64,000 nucleotides of DNA from Nitzschia sp. pyKryTriq1 (taxonomy: Eukaryota; Bacillariophyta; Bacillariophyceae; Bacillariales; Bacillariaceae): assembly GCA_956465555.1 (NCBI GenBank), contig OY101116.1:1054001-1118000 (forward strand), given 5' to 3'. A program made the position numbers and the translations under genes. Each line of letters starts with the position of its first letter. The first letter of the stretch is position 1. The notes beneath the pieces are model-generated. The model made no database searches. It was not told where the DNA came from and saw only the letters and a program-made list of their open reading frames with translations. This document shows positions 11,908-23,567 of the stretch, piece by piece.

Positions 11908-12011
11908 GGTTTGCTTCTCTTCGATTTTGCGTGTCATCCTTGCACAGGGACCATGCTAATCTTCTCTGTATAATTAAGCGTTTGTTTAATGCCCAGGCGA
12001 ACCTGGGCAGC
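11904..12011 (-). ncRNA. U6 spliceosomal snRNA
   Basis: Read on the minus strand, the 5' end forms a perfect 8-bp stem (TGCCCAGG/CCTGGGCA) closed by a TTCG tetraloop. Next come the invariant U6 elements ACAGAGAAGATTAGCATGG and GATGACACGCA, and the transcript ends in a run of eight T. ACAGAGA pairs with the 5' splice site, and the AGC region pairs with U2/U4. About 108 nt is normal for U6. A TATA-like element lies some 17-27 bp upstream, as in type 3 RNA polymerase III promoters. The exact 5' nucleotide (12011 or 12009) is uncertain. Confidence 0.96.
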
Positions 12012-12986
12012 AAGAAAGCAGAAGATAAAATATATAAAGACAACTTTTGAAAATGTAGTGGGCAAAAATCAAGCTACCTGTACTGCTGGTGCCGAATTCG
12101 TCTCTCGGCAGTAGTAGAATACTTATTTTTAAGTGTATGGTTCTTGGCAGTACCGGTAGTCTACTACTTGATCATTGGTCAGCTACTGTACAGTAGTTAG
12201 TCTCTGGAGAGGCGTCTCTACTCAATCTACTAGCTAGAAGTAGTAGTAGAGAAACAACAACCTGTACCGGTACTAGTTCGAACCAGCAGGAGTTCGCACC
12301 AGCCACAAACCACCTATTCCTACTAGTCTATATCCTCGTACCAGCAAGGCGTACAAGTGAATCATTGATACAGTACCTAAACTTGTTTTCGCCCTGAAAC
12401 CTTCTAACATGTTTCAATAGTGGTCTATGGCGTACAGTAGGAGAGCAGATGCCCCTGAATACGTCGATGCAGTACCGTACTACTACCGACTTGTTCTACC
12501 TAAAACACAGAGAATCAATACGAGTACGAATACAAAAACTTTTAAAAAATTGGTGCGAAGTTCTAGTACTGTACGTACGTGGTAGTATTCTATAGCAATA
12601 TTGGATGATAAAGCTTGACATGAAAATTGTGGAAAGCATTTTTATGGTAGATTCCGGATATCTCCTCTTAGCACTTTCTTGACGAAATTTAGAGGATGGG
12701 TTCACACACGGAATCATTCTTGAATCAAGTTTGGGTGTATTCTCTTGTTTGTTTCGGCGTAACATGAGTTGCTTCGCGAAGGACTACAACACGACTTGGA
12801 TTTTTTGATTTTTATTGTTTTTTGACTTGGAGGAAAGGAACGAAAGGTCGGTTCAAGGAAGGGGCGGCTGATCTGGTGGTTGTTGTTGGCGCGGTGGCAC
12901 AACATGTACGGACACTAGGATTGACTAACAAACAACACATAGACCACCATGGCGGAAGCCTTTGATCAGCGCCCAAAGCAGAGCTT
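12012..12986. other. Intergenic, no supported gene
   Basis: From the U6 5' end to the stop of the acidic unknown gene. It is A/T- and GTAC-rich with many TAGTAG words. Short open frames carry nothing recognisable. The part next to 12987 is probably 3' UTR of that gene. Confidence 0.5.
12028..12038 (-). promoter_or_regulatory. TATA-like element of the U6 gene
   Basis: TTTATATATTTTATC on the minus strand, roughly 17-27 bp before the U6 start. Its position and sequence fit the external TATA of Pol III U6 promoters. Confidence 0.65.
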
Positions 12987-13805
12987 TTAGCCCACCGTGC
13001 TGCACAGAACTTCTTGGCGATAAGATGCCATAGTTTCTCGTGCACAGGCAACGGCAATATTTGCGACTTTTCTGGAAGTTCCACGGGTGGTGGAAGTGGG
13101 GAAAGAAGCAACCACCTGCTTTTTGGTTTTGCTTGATGATGTGGCCCCAATGATAGCTTGCTTGGCGCTTGTAGCAGCTTGAGCTTTCTTCATAAGCTTG
13201 AGCTTCTTTCGTCTCTTTTTGTTCGAGGTTCGGCTCAGGTTGACCGTTGGAACGGAAGACGAAGAATCCTTTTCTTCGGCTTCTGCTCGAGTCGTCTTGG
13301 TGGATTTAGACCCCGACGATGCGGCGGTCTTTCCACCCGCCTCCTTTCTTGTCGGAGTCCCACGAGAACCTGTTTCAGTGCCTACTGGCTCCTGATCTTG
13401 GGTGTCCTCCTCATCAGCAGCCGTTGAAGAAGCTGCATTCTCTTCCGATAGGCGGGGGACACGAGCCAGCTTGGCAGCGGCGTGTGCCTCATCTAGGTCC
13501 TTCATCAAAATGAAGGGAACCGTGAGAGTAATATTGTCTTTTTGAGCCCCCGCGTCGTCAGAGCCGATCGACGACGTGACCGACTGGTCATCGTCCTGGT
13601 CATCGGCATCTGGCGCTCCATGACTAAAGACATCCTCGCAATAGTCATACGACGCGTCGTCGTCGTCACCACTGCCGCCGGCACCGCCCACAGAAACGTC
13701 ACCACCGTGGACCTCATCCGGTTGCTGGACCACAACGTAATCTTCCATAGAAATGGAAGTCTCCAGTTGGTTATTGGCGATAGCAATCGAAGAGGGCGGC
13801 ATCAT
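12987..13805 (-). CDS. Unknown acidic/serine-rich protein with a basic nuclear-type patch
   Basis: A single frame of 272 residues with tandem ATGs at 13805 and 13802. I do not recognise the family. The N-terminal half is acidic and low in complexity (SGDDDDASYDYCED, DADDQDDDQS). The middle holds a short ordered-looking segment (NITLTVPFILMKDLDEAHAAAKLA). The C-terminal third is Ser/Thr/Lys-rich with a strong basic cluster (NKKRRKKLKLMKKAQAA) that would serve as a nuclear localisation signal or RNA/rRNA contact. There is no membrane segment or signal peptide. The coding bias (long uninterrupted frame, charged blocks) and clean start and stop suggest a real gene. It lies between U6 and the phosphatase gene on the same strand. 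The function is unassigned; a nuclear or nucleolar site is inferred from the basic patch alone. Confidence 0.6.
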   Translation of the reverse strand: MMPPSSIAIANNQLETSISMEDYVVVQQPDEVHGGDVSVGGAGGSGDDDDASYDYCEDVFSHGAPDADDQDDDQSVTSSIGSDDAGAQKDNITLTVPFILMKDLDEAHAAAKLARVPRLSEENAASSTAADEEDTQDQEPVGTETGSRGTPTRKEAGGKTAASSGSKSTKTTRAEAEEKDSSSSVPTVNLSRTSNKKRRKKLKLMKKAQAATSAKQAIIGATSSSKTKKQVVASFPTSTTRGTSRKVANIAVACARETMASYRQEVLCSTVG

Positions 13806-13988
13806 GACAGAATTCTAGTGAGGCTGTTAACCTTTAGCAGTGGGTTAGGAATCGGTGACAATCGGTTGGAGGAATGATGAAATTGATAAATCGTCCCTGG
13901 TATTTCAGAGACCTAGTGTTGTCGTCGAGGGAAAGAAACAATGGGGTTTTGAATACAAAAGTATGTGTCAAGAACGTCAGTTTAGAGA

Positions 13989-14012
13989 ATCATCGATCGA
14001 TCGATCGATGAT
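13989..14012. repeat. 24-bp perfect palindrome built on ATCGATCG
   Basis: ATCATCGATCGATCGATCGATGAT equals its own reverse complement. It lies 184-207 bp upstream of the acidic unknown gene's ATG. It could be chance simple sequence or a dimer binding site. Confidence 0.7.
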
Positions 14013-14430
14013 GATGATTCTTCTTCGATTGCAGTTGGAGTTGAAAGAAGAAGAACTCTTCCAAAACAAGTTCGGAAAAAGATTCCTATTTGAGCCAATA
14101 ATCGCGCGACAGAATCGGGTGTCATCCGTGGCAGGACTCGTTGGAATCGTTCTGATTTGTGTCGTGCATTTGCGTACACTTTGTACTGGTTCCTACGTGA
14201 AGTCATGACGAGGCACGAGATTTCAAACCGTAGGGCGAGATTCGAAATTAGAAGTCCAAGTTCTTTTAGCGATCTGGCTGACGTTAGATATGCACCGGTA
14301 GGTTTCCGGCGCGCTTCAACGTATGACCTGGCATCGTAGAAAACCTACCGATCCTTGCCGGTGCGTGCAACTAACATGTGACGACATGATGTCTTACGTA
14401 TGGCATCTTCCAATCAAAAAAGAATTCTGA

Positions 14431-14438
14431 TGACGTCA
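14431..14438. promoter_or_regulatory. CRE-type palindrome TGACGTCA
   Basis: Perfect bZIP-type site about 630 bp upstream of the acidic unknown gene and 440 bp beyond the phosphatase stop. Its target is unknown. Confidence 0.3.
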
Positions 14439-14875
14439 CAGGAGGAATAGAATTCTTTCTGCCAGTGTGTCGCCGCCGACCCCGACAAAACAAAAGATTC
14501 GGTACCGGTACCAGGTACTGGTACGGATTTTGAAGTCGATGGCCACTATTTCTTTTCCGTCGTCGATCTTGCAAACAAAACGAAAGTTATTGTGGAGCTG
14601 ACGACGACGTAGGAGGATCATCTGACGATTGCAACTAAATATACTCCCATTACAGTCGAAATGATGCTCGTACTGTATGCATCGGAGGGCGGCCATTCTT
14701 ATTGAAATCCAATAGCGAAGCCGTAAAAAACAAAATTTGGGTCTACGAATTTCAGACAATTGTCGAAAGCGTTCGTCGGGGAATGGCGGTAATTTTATGA
14801 CTTTAGAAGTTTATTACTATTGTAGCTCTTCGATGATTCATTCATTCCGAATCGTCATCGAAATCGACACCCTTT

Positions 14876-17800
14876 CTAATCGTAGTGCTTTCGACGGTAT
14901 TTAAAGTATTCCCTCCTGGCACTAACACTGACAAGTCGTTTTTCTGGAAGGATACAAGCGGTCAAACGCCCCCCATAGACGCAACCTTCGAAATAGCGAG
15001 AGTGCGAGAGAAAAATATACATAAATGATTTGACAACAAGTGAGAACATGGCGGCGTTTGATAGCTTCCCCAAAGATCGAGAACCACGACGTACCTGTGT
15101 CCAAACCAATTGCATGCTCGTACTGCTGTAGCCCACGATCAGCATCGTGACCGAATAAAACTGTTTGTGGACCGTCCCATAAACGAGCCCATGGCCAGTT
15201 GTTGAAGAATTTGGATGTCACCGTTCCGTCAGGAAGGATGCTTCTCATGTTCATCATTAACCGTGGGTTTTGCTTCCCAAGACGAATACCGGAAACAAAT
15301 CCTGCATGGACAAACAGAGCTCCAAGCTCGCGGCTTGAAATGTACCAAGGAAGACTGTACATCCACTTCATATCTGCCTTTGTGAGACACGAGGCAATGT
15401 GGAAATGCTCTGACCCAACGACCGGAGGATCGACGCCGCTCTTGATTGCCTGATGCCAACGAATCACTTCAAAATCATGGTTGCCACGGACACCTATGGC
15501 TCCTATCTCGCGTGCCATTTGTACAACAGAAACGCTGTCAGGTCCTTTGCTCACTAGGTCACCCAAAAAGACCACTAGATCGCCGGGTCGATAACCGCAC
15601 TGCCTCAAGAGTTCTTGGAGCTCGTCTATACAGCCATGGACGTCGCCAATTGCAATTACGCGTGGCTGCCTCTCTTTTGCACGTTCCATCACTGCATCAA
15701 CGAGTCTCAAACCCAAGGCACCGCTGTAAGGAGAATTCTCGGCATTTTCTTCGGAGTAGTTCCAGAAGAGTCCATCGTTACCACCACCCAGAAAGAGATC
15801 ATCCTTATTGTGCTCAACGCTTCCAGGCAGGCCAAAGGGGCCATCAACGTCGTCTGATTTGCTCTCGTTTTCCTCCAGAGATTGCAAACTGTGTTCTACG
15901 TCGAAGGGAATCTCGTCGTCATCTGCTTCAGTGTATTCTTCAGTAGAGTCTTCATTTTGATCCTGAACATCTTCACTCTCCCAAGATCCATCGCCAACGT
16001 CGACGTCATCGTCGAAAAGAAACTCTTCCACGACTCGGTTCCGCAGAGCTTCTGGCCATGCCCTTTCTTCACGAGCTGCAGCCGCCATTGCCAATTGCAT
16101 GTCACCTTCGTCCATAGCTGCAGCCAGGGAAGAATTGATTCTATGAGCTTTCCGTTCCATCTCGCCGAAACTCAACGATTCGTTATCTTTCAGAATCAGG
16201 CGAAAATCGCCAGAAATCATCGTCGTCCCGTCGTCCATGTCGGTCAAGACCAATTTCGTAAAGACCACAGCAAAACCTGAGCAATCAGTTGATGATGCAA
16301 TACCCCTCGCAAGTACTCGTTCTAGAACTGGGACTTCTGAAAGTGAATCGCTCGACTCAAGCTCTTCTCGGGATACACCAATACAAAAGACTAGCTCACC
16401 ACCCAAATTCGCCTCAAGTTCCGACTCTTCGTCGTCCGGATCAATAGGAGAAGTACGACTGTAGCTTGTCAGCGTGCCAAACCCCTGCGCTGCGTTTTCC
16501 AAAGAGTTTGTTCCGCGGGCACTGTAGCTCGTTTCTGAAGAAGAATCGCTGGACGCTTGTTCGGCACCTTCATCGCCACTGGAAGCAAAATCTGCGACTT
16601 CGTCGTATTCAATACCGTCATCAGCCCTGTCAGCCATTCCAGCAGCAAAAGATTTGACAATTGTTCTCAGATCCTTGGGACAAACATCCCATTTGCTGGT
16701 GTAGTGCACGAAGTGCTCACAGAAGAGACCCTGCTCCACTTTGGAGATCAACCCAACACTTGGGCCATGAAGCATAGGTCCAAAGTCTCTCGTATTCATT
16801 GAAATGACTTCATGCCAATTAACATTTTGGGCCTCTTTGTGAACATACATCAAATCAACGTAACGCTGTGGTGGGTCGGCGTTGATGGGGACACCACCTA
16901 CCAGCATTTCCATACCTCGCCGGATCATCTTGCGAGGTGTCGAGGACGACTTTCGAGTTCGTTTCAACGGCTTGGTAGTGGTGGCTGAATCACCAGACTT
17001 GGCCTGGTTCCGACGGACTCGTATTCTGTTTCCGGTCGCTAGGCTGTCTGTTTGCTCTGCTGAAAAAGGCAGTTCTTCGTCGTCTCTGGAGGGATCCTCA
17101 TCTTCGTTCATTGACTGGGACGAGCGGTAAAACAAGTCACTCACTGGTAGAACGCCATCAAGACCAGGTGTCAAAGGGGCGGAGAGATCATCACCGGTCA
17201 TATCATCCTCGTCATCAATCGATTGATCCCTATTTCTACCTACTGTTGAAAAATCCGGTGGGAAAAGATCAGCAATGGACGGTAAGCGATCGTCACCGGT
17301 CCCGTTAGATTTGTTTGACGTATTCCTTTTGTCACCCTGGACTTTTGCAGGTTTGCTGGAAGATCTTATATCTCGTCTTTGTGGGCGCGACGGTGCTCGT
17401 CCGTAAGAGCCGCTTGACTTGGGAGAGTTTCCAGCACCAAGGAAATCCTCCCACGAAGACAATCCATTGGAGAGGGAGTCAGCTTTGGCGCTGGACGATG
17501 ATTCGCTTTCAAAAGGAGGCGGGAGTAGGGAGAAGAATGATTCGTCATCCGAAGCTTTATCTTTGGAGGATGTAATATTATCGCGCGTTGCGGTCTCGCC
17601 AGAAGAATCCTTGTCCTTCTGGAATCCCACTGTAGCTTTTGGAAGAAGCGAATCTCGACTTTTCCTTCCTCCGTTTCTTGAAGGCCTTCCATTCGTACTT
17701 TCATTGTTTCTGCGTCTTTTACTTCGACCTCCAGATTTGGCTAGCTTTGAAATGGCCTCTTCTTTTGGATTTGCTGTGGTAGGAGGTTGTGAGAGTGCGG

Positions 17801-18143
17801 ATATTGCCTTGTCGCGGCTGTGGGAGAATGTTTTGGACACATCCTGTTCTGGTCCGTCCGACGGTGTCTTGGGATCACGAGCAGGCGAAATATCGTTTTC
17901 GTCCTCGCTCGTTTCTCCGTCTTTCGTTGAAGAATCAATGGAAGTACTTGTACCGGCACCAAATTTGCACACGTAGTCTCCGGGAGTCCGATGACGTGCG
18001 ACGATGCTTGTTCGTCGAAGTGATGGACGACCAAAAGTTTGAGTGCGAGTACGAGTAGTAGTGGTGAATCCGTCGACGGCGGCTCTTGGATCCGAGCTCA
18101 GGAGCAGCCCGAGTAATATGACCCTTTCAAGCTCCCACCTCAT
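14876..18143 (-). CDS. Large ApaH-like (calcineurin-fold) metallophosphatase with long N-terminal extension
   Basis: Exons 18143..15095 and 14985..14876 join across a 109-bp intron to 1052 residues. The join rebuilds the family ending LDTGCVYGGRLTACIL and SVSARREY, which the unspliced frame loses. Residues about 825-1052 are a PPP/ApaH-type phosphatase with metal-site motifs GDVHG (near 832), GDLVSKGPDS, GVRGNHDFE (near 885), LFVHAGF and LFGHDA. The GDLVxKGP form and the overall length match ALPH/bacterial ApaH more than PP1/PP2A. ApaH hydrolyses Ap4A, and trypanosome ALPH1 removes mRNA caps; the substrate here is not known. Residues 1-430 are Ser/Asp/Lys-rich and disordered. Residues about 430-740 form an unrecognised region (QRYVDLMYVHKEAQNVNWHE, GELVFCIGVSREEL). 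The N-terminus (VILLGLLLSSDPRAAVDGF) looks like a signal peptide, possibly of the plastid bipartite type. Confidence 0.85.
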
Positions 18144-18597
18144 GACTTATTTTGTTTCCTTGTTACTCTCTATGACATGGCGCAGATCTTTGTCATGCCT
18201 CTTTTTCTATCGAAACGAGATGTGATGTCCTTCGTCCTTCCACTTTCCACCTTCCAACAGAACAGAACTACCATCTACCATACTGGTATGCTGTAAACCG
18301 ACGACGCTGATGATGTCAACGATGTGGACAAAGAAGATGCGGAAAATAATGTTCGTCGTTCGTGCGTTCGACCCATGCACGCGTCTTCGCGGCCGTCAAT
18401 TTGATTGGCTGGGAGTTGCCGCCACTTCCTCGAAGTGCGTGTTTGAGCGTTGTTGGAACTTGCTTGCTTTGCCCAACATTCCAGACTCATTCGTACGGTG
18501 TTGTTGTGAGAGAGAAGTCGAATTGATCGATCAACGTGACAAGTTGGTACAGTACTGTACCCACGCCGGTACCTGGTACTGGGGTAGTATGATACCG

Positions 18598-18634
18598 GTA
18601 CCTGGTACCTGGTACTGTACCAGGTACCTGGTAC
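18598..18634. repeat. Imperfect 37-bp inverted repeat of GTACC units
   Basis: GGTACCTGGTAC and GTACCAGGTACC face each other around a single T at 18616. Five further pairs lie outside one mismatch. It is a likely cruciform or hairpin former in the phosphatase/PreP spacer. Confidence 0.8.
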
Positions 18635-18652
18635 TGGTACTGGTACTGGTAC
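18629..18652. repeat. Four tandem TGGTAC units
   Basis: Direct 6-bp repeats that overlap the right arm of the neighbouring inverted repeat. The same GGTAC vocabulary recurs at 14511 and 38230. Confidence 0.85.
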
Positions 18653-19619
18653 TGTAAGTCATGGACCAATAATTATTCAGTAGCATACAAGTTAGTACCG
18701 GTACGAGTAGCAGACAACCACCGGCCGGTACTCCTCGTCTCTCTACCGTTAGTAGCTACTACTAGAGTCCGTCATACTAACTCTTTACAGTAGCTCTCTA
18801 GCTAGTAGAGAGCTGGAGATTGAGTAGTAGATAAGCCCTGTCTCTACTAGAGTAGAGACTACCGAATGTGCTAACTTTCAAACTTGATGGGGGGAGCTAG
18901 TACACCACCACTCTACACGGAGTAGCTCATACTCGAGTACAAACAGGTGGAGAGCAAGCTTTTAGCTACCCGCACTATGACCAATGGCATGGGCTCTGAC
19001 AGGTCTGTATCATAAACTCTAGTAAAAGAAAGGTTTGGACCTGCGTCGATCGTACCTATCTTGATGCTTTCAACGTCCCTGCCACCACGCGGCCGATGTC
19101 ATCGGAAGAGAAAAAGTTCTGAGTTTCCGACGAGTTGGCAGCTGTTATTCTGAGCTGGTCGTTGCCTCTCCTGCCTCGCGGGACGACACGCGACAATTTC
19201 GGACTCAGCATGTGCGCGCGACGGCAGGCCGCAAACAAGAAAATCCAATCGATCCAGCGGCATGTCACAAAATTATTTTCGCGCATCGAAGAGATCTCTG
19301 TCGAAGCCTCATCGAAACCTGAAACCTGACCCGTCCTGCTTCACGACAGCTCAAGAACGTCAAGTAAAAATATAACACACTACTTCCAAGCTCAAGTGCT
19401 TGCTTAGCGTATGTCTCCTAAAGTCCTTTCCGCTGCAAGGTAAGCAGATATAGGTGCAAAACGTGACGATGCTGTACACATTGGCTAGCTGGTGGAGTTT
19501 ATTTTGTGCGAACTCGGATCCGCCGATCATATCATGCATGTGCCACGTTTCATGGACGTCAACGAGATGACTCACACTCTACTCCTTCGATTTTTTCTGG
19601 CAAAAGGCGCTTATCTGCC

Positions 19620-22600
19620 ATGGCCATGGTGGCTTATTTTGGAATGTCTTTCCGCAAAGGTGCAGTGACAGCCTTTTCGTTTGCTACGTTCGCTGGTCGG
19701 TCGACTGGAACGAGGGGGACCAGCACCTTGGCGTCGTCTGCTCATCCGGCCTTTGCTCCCAGGACCCCTCTTCGGCGTACTGGCGTTGATGTCTGCATGA
19801 GCACCGCAGTCGCTGAGAAATCGGATATCGAAAAGGCGATGGATGTGGAGCACCCAGCTTATGAAGTTATCCGAAAGGATTTCGTCCAAGAGTATGGTGC
19901 TGCGACCACGCTTTACCGACACAAAAAGAGTGGTGCCGAATTGCTGAGTGTCGCTAGCGATGACGACAATAAAGTCTTTGGTATTACTTTGCGCACACCT
20001 CCAGAAGATTCGACCGGTGTCCCGCATATTCTGGAACACTCCGTACTTTGTGGAAGTCGCAAGTACAAAACAAAGGATCCTTTTGTTCAGCTTTTGCAAG
20101 GAAGTCTGCAGACCTTCTTGAATGCCTTCACTTACCCTGACAGAACTTGCTACGTGGTTGCTAGTCAGAACGAAAAGGATTTCTACAATTTGGTCAATGT
20201 TTATGCTGATGCTGTCTTTCATCCAAGGGCTATCAGTGATCCCATGGTGCATGCCCAGGAAGGATGGCACTTGGAGCTCGAGAAGAAGGAAGATCCTCTG
20301 ATCTTCAAAGGGGTTGTGTACAATGAAATGAAGGGTGTCTATTCTTCGCCAGACTCTCTATTGAACCGTGCCGCCCAGCGCTCTATTTTTCCTGACACCA
20401 CCTACGGTGTGGATAGCGGCGGTGATCCAAAGGTCATTCCTGATCTCTCGTTTGAGCAATTCGCCGAATTCCACAGCAAGTTCTATCATCCCACCAACTC
20501 TCGCATCTACTTCTCTGGTGATGACGATGTGTACACGCGATTGGAGCTCATGGACGAATACCTTCAGGAGTTCGATTTCTCGCCAGAATCCAAGCCAGGT
20601 AGCGTGGTGGAATGGCAGAAGAAAGTGTACACCGAGCCAAAGAAGGAGCAATACCCCTACCCTGTCGGAGCAGATCAGCCGGAGACTCATATGGTCATGG
20701 TAAACTGGTTAATGAATGACAGACCTTTAACCTCGTTCGAAGAGCTGACCATTGGAATCATGGACCATCTCCTCATGGGAACTTCTTCCTCCATTCTTCG
20801 CAAGACACTTACCGAAAGCGGGCTCGGCGAAGCAATTACTGGCGGAGGCCTCTCTGATGAGCTTCTCCAGGCGACTTTCTCCGTTGGTTTGAAGGGTGTT
20901 AAGCCAGAGGATGCGCCCAAGGTTGAGCAGCTTATCTTCGACACGCTCGACAAAGTCATCGCTGAAGGTTTTGAAGAAGATGATATTGCATCCAGCATGA
21001 ATACAATTGAATTCGAGCTCCGAGAATTCAACACGGGATCATTCCCCAAGGGTCTGAGCTTCATGCTCGGAGCCATGAGCAAGTGGTTGTATGATGAATC
21101 ACCTACGGAGGCACTCAAATTCGAAAAACCGCTGGCCGAACTCAAAGCCAAGATCGCTGAGTCGGGTTCTCAAGTCTTCCAGGATATGATCAAGGAATTT
21201 ATTGTCGATAACAAGCACCGAACTACCGTCGAGCTTGTGCCTTCAAGGACCCTTGAAGCTGAGGAACTAAAAGAAGAGGAGGATCGCCTTGCCGCCATCA
21301 AAGCCAGCCTTTCGGACGAGGAACTCGAAGAAATCATCGAGAAGACAAGGAAACTAAAGGAACTGCAAGCGGCCGAGGACTCGCCCGAGGAAAGAGCGAC
21401 TATCCCGGCTTTGGAGCTCAAAGATCTTAAACGCGAAAACACTGAATATCCGATTGCAGTCTCTGAGAATGAAAGCGGCTCAGGAGTGACTGTCCTACGC
21501 CACGAGCTAGCTTCTACATCTGGTATTGCATACGCAACATTGGGTGTGGATCTCTCTGGTCTTTCGGTCGATGATATCCCGCTGCTCCCAATTTTCACCC
21601 GAATCATGATGGAGACAGGTGCCGGTGAATATGACCAAGTAGCTCTTTCTCGTCAGATTGGAATCCACACGGGAGGAATTTCTGTGAGTACGCTCACTAC
21701 GGCAGTTCACCCAGAGGGCTCGGACGAAGACAAAGTCCTTGACGGCACACACTTACAGACCAAGCTTACTGTCCGTGGAAAAGCTACCAGCGACAAGACA
21801 GATAAGTTGTTTTCTCTCATGGAACTCATCTTGACGGAAGCCAAGATCGACTCGAAGTCGAGAATTGTTGAAATGCTGAAAGAGCAACGCTCACGCCTTG
21901 AGTCCTCGATCCGAGGAAGGTACGTATCGAAGGAACGTAATCCAATTGTCTTCCTTGGATGCTGATTGATTCTCACGGTGTCTTTCGTTTCGTTTCGTCT
22001 CGTATTTTTTAGTGGCCACGCCGCTGCCAACATGAGAATGAAGGCGCGCTACCGAGTTGGTGGATACGTTGACGAAATGATGTCGGGTATCACTCAGTTG
22101 GAGGCTACTAAAGAATTGCTAAAGCAAGCTGAGGAGGACTGGCCAAGCCTATTGGCTCGTCTAGAAAACATGAGGAACGCCATTTTAAACAGCGAAACCT
22201 GCCGAAATGGCATGTTCTTGGACATCACCGGTGATGGTGGCGTCCTCGAGAAGATCCAGCCTTCCGTTGATTCTTTCCTACAGGAGCTCCCGGGCAAGAG
22301 TGATGGAGCCAAGTTGCCAAACTTCTACAAAGAGGAACACCCGTGGGTTCCACGACTGAAGGAGCTGATGGCAGAGCGTGTCCCTATGGAAGATGAGGGC
22401 TTTGTTGTTCCTACCCAAGTATCCTACGTTGGAAAGGGTGGACTTGTCTTCGAGGAAGGAGAGACGGTCACCGGCGCTGCTCAAGTAGTTGCTCGTTTTT
22501 TGAGAACTGGATATCTCTGGGACTATGTTCGTGTCATGGGCGGTGCTTACGGAGGCTTTTGTACATTCTCTCCCTACTCTGGGTTCTTTTCTTTCCTCAG

Positions 22601-22982
22601 TTACCGTGACCCCAATCTATCGAAGACTATCGACGTCTACGATGCTGCGGCAGATGCTGTTCTCGCTGCGGCCGAGCAACTGAAGAACGACCCGGATGCT
22701 CTCGCCCAAGCAATCATTGGTACAATCGGAGATATGGATGGATCCATGAGTCCCGACCAAAAGGGTTACACTTCGCTGCAACGATGGCTCATCAACGAGA
22801 GCGCTGAGTACCGACAAAATTACCGTAACCAAATTCTGGACACCAAACCGGAGGATTTTAAGGCTTTTGGCGAGCGTCTGAAGCAACTGAAGCAACCATC
22901 TGTCGCGGTGGTGAGCTCTCAAGGTGCATTTGAAGCTGCGGCAAAGGATGGAAAGAACATGAAGCTCAAGACCGTCCTGTAG
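19620..22982 (+). CDS. Presequence protease PreP (M16C metallopeptidase)
   Basis: Exons 19620..21919 and 22013..22982 (93-bp intron) give 1089 residues, typical for PreP. The splice restores GSGHAAANMRMKARY. The inverted zinc motif HILEH lies near residue 135, followed by SVLCGSRKY and NAFTYPDRTCY, all hallmarks of M16C. A Glu/Lys-rich hinge (about residues 540-590) joins the two halves that form the closed chamber. PreP degrades cleaved targeting peptides and other unfolded peptides up to about 65 residues in mitochondria and plastids. The N-terminus (MAMVAYFGMSFRKGAVTAF) is a targeting presequence, but I cannot tell mitochondrion from plastid. ATG 19620 is the first in frame, and a second ATG follows two codons later. 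The gene is divergent from the phosphatase. Confidence 0.95.
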
Positions 22983-23567
22983 ATAGTAATTGACACTCAG
23001 AGTAGATTTAGTCTGACTTCATAATGAACGTTCTCCTTGCCTCTGCGCTGCCGAGAGCCCCCTCGTTTGCCTGGACATTTTTTCTGCCGAGGAAATAGGT
23101 GATTGCGTACAACGACTAGAATACGCACGGAAGTCCTGTTCACATTTGACGCGTTCTGCAACAGAAGAGGTCCGCTGTTGTGGTGAAGAAAAGAAGATGG
23201 CACCACCACCTCTTCTTCTTGGGTAATATTTTTAACAACACGCCTCTGTTGCTTCATTTCTACTGAATTGACAATGATTTTGAATTCAGAATGAGGGAAA
23301 GTACGTCGGGGTGCCCGTGCCAGTGCACCATCTTAATAAAAGGTTCTCGGTCCGAAAATGCGGTACTGAACGAGGACGATTGATATACTCGTACTCCGCA
23401 CCTCTGTACGTACACGGGAATATGAAATCTATTAAAGTTCAAGTCGACCATGCTCTACAACTTAACGGTGCTACTACTCGTCGTACTTCGTAGCTCTAGA
23501 GCTATGCAATATATGGTATGTTTGTTTAAAAGTTTCACGAAAAAATTCGAACGAACCCACGGACAGC

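Larger units (their letters stand above)
13806..14875. other. Intergenic between two minus-strand genes
   Basis: Holds the presumed promoter of the acidic unknown gene and the 3' UTR of the phosphatase. I see a 24-bp ATCGATCG palindrome, a CRE-type TGACGTCA (14431-14438), a CTACGTGAAGTCA word (14193-14205) that recurs at 27143, and a GGTACCGGTACC block near 14511. I see no gene. Confidence 0.5.
18144..19619. other. Divergent intergenic region, GTACC inverted repeats
   Basis: Shared upstream region of the phosphatase (minus) and PreP (plus). It contains the GGTACC/TGGTAC repeat block (18598-18652) and a stem-loop with 9-bp arms (AGCTCTCTA/TAGAGAGCT, 18792-18814). Open frames here are repetitive or short, and I support none as genes. 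Confidence 0.5.

Noticed and set aside
12270-12310. Possible tRNA T-loop (GTTCGAA)
   Set aside because: No pairing T-stem, acceptor stem or anticodon arm could be built around it.
18598-18634. Terminal inverted repeat of a DNA transposon
   Set aside because: The arms are adjacent, with no internal element, no target-site duplication and no transposase nearby.
18487-18669. 60-codon minus-strand frame of repeated Tyr-Gln and Pro-Gly
   Set aside because: It is a translation of the GGTACC/TGGTAC repeat block.
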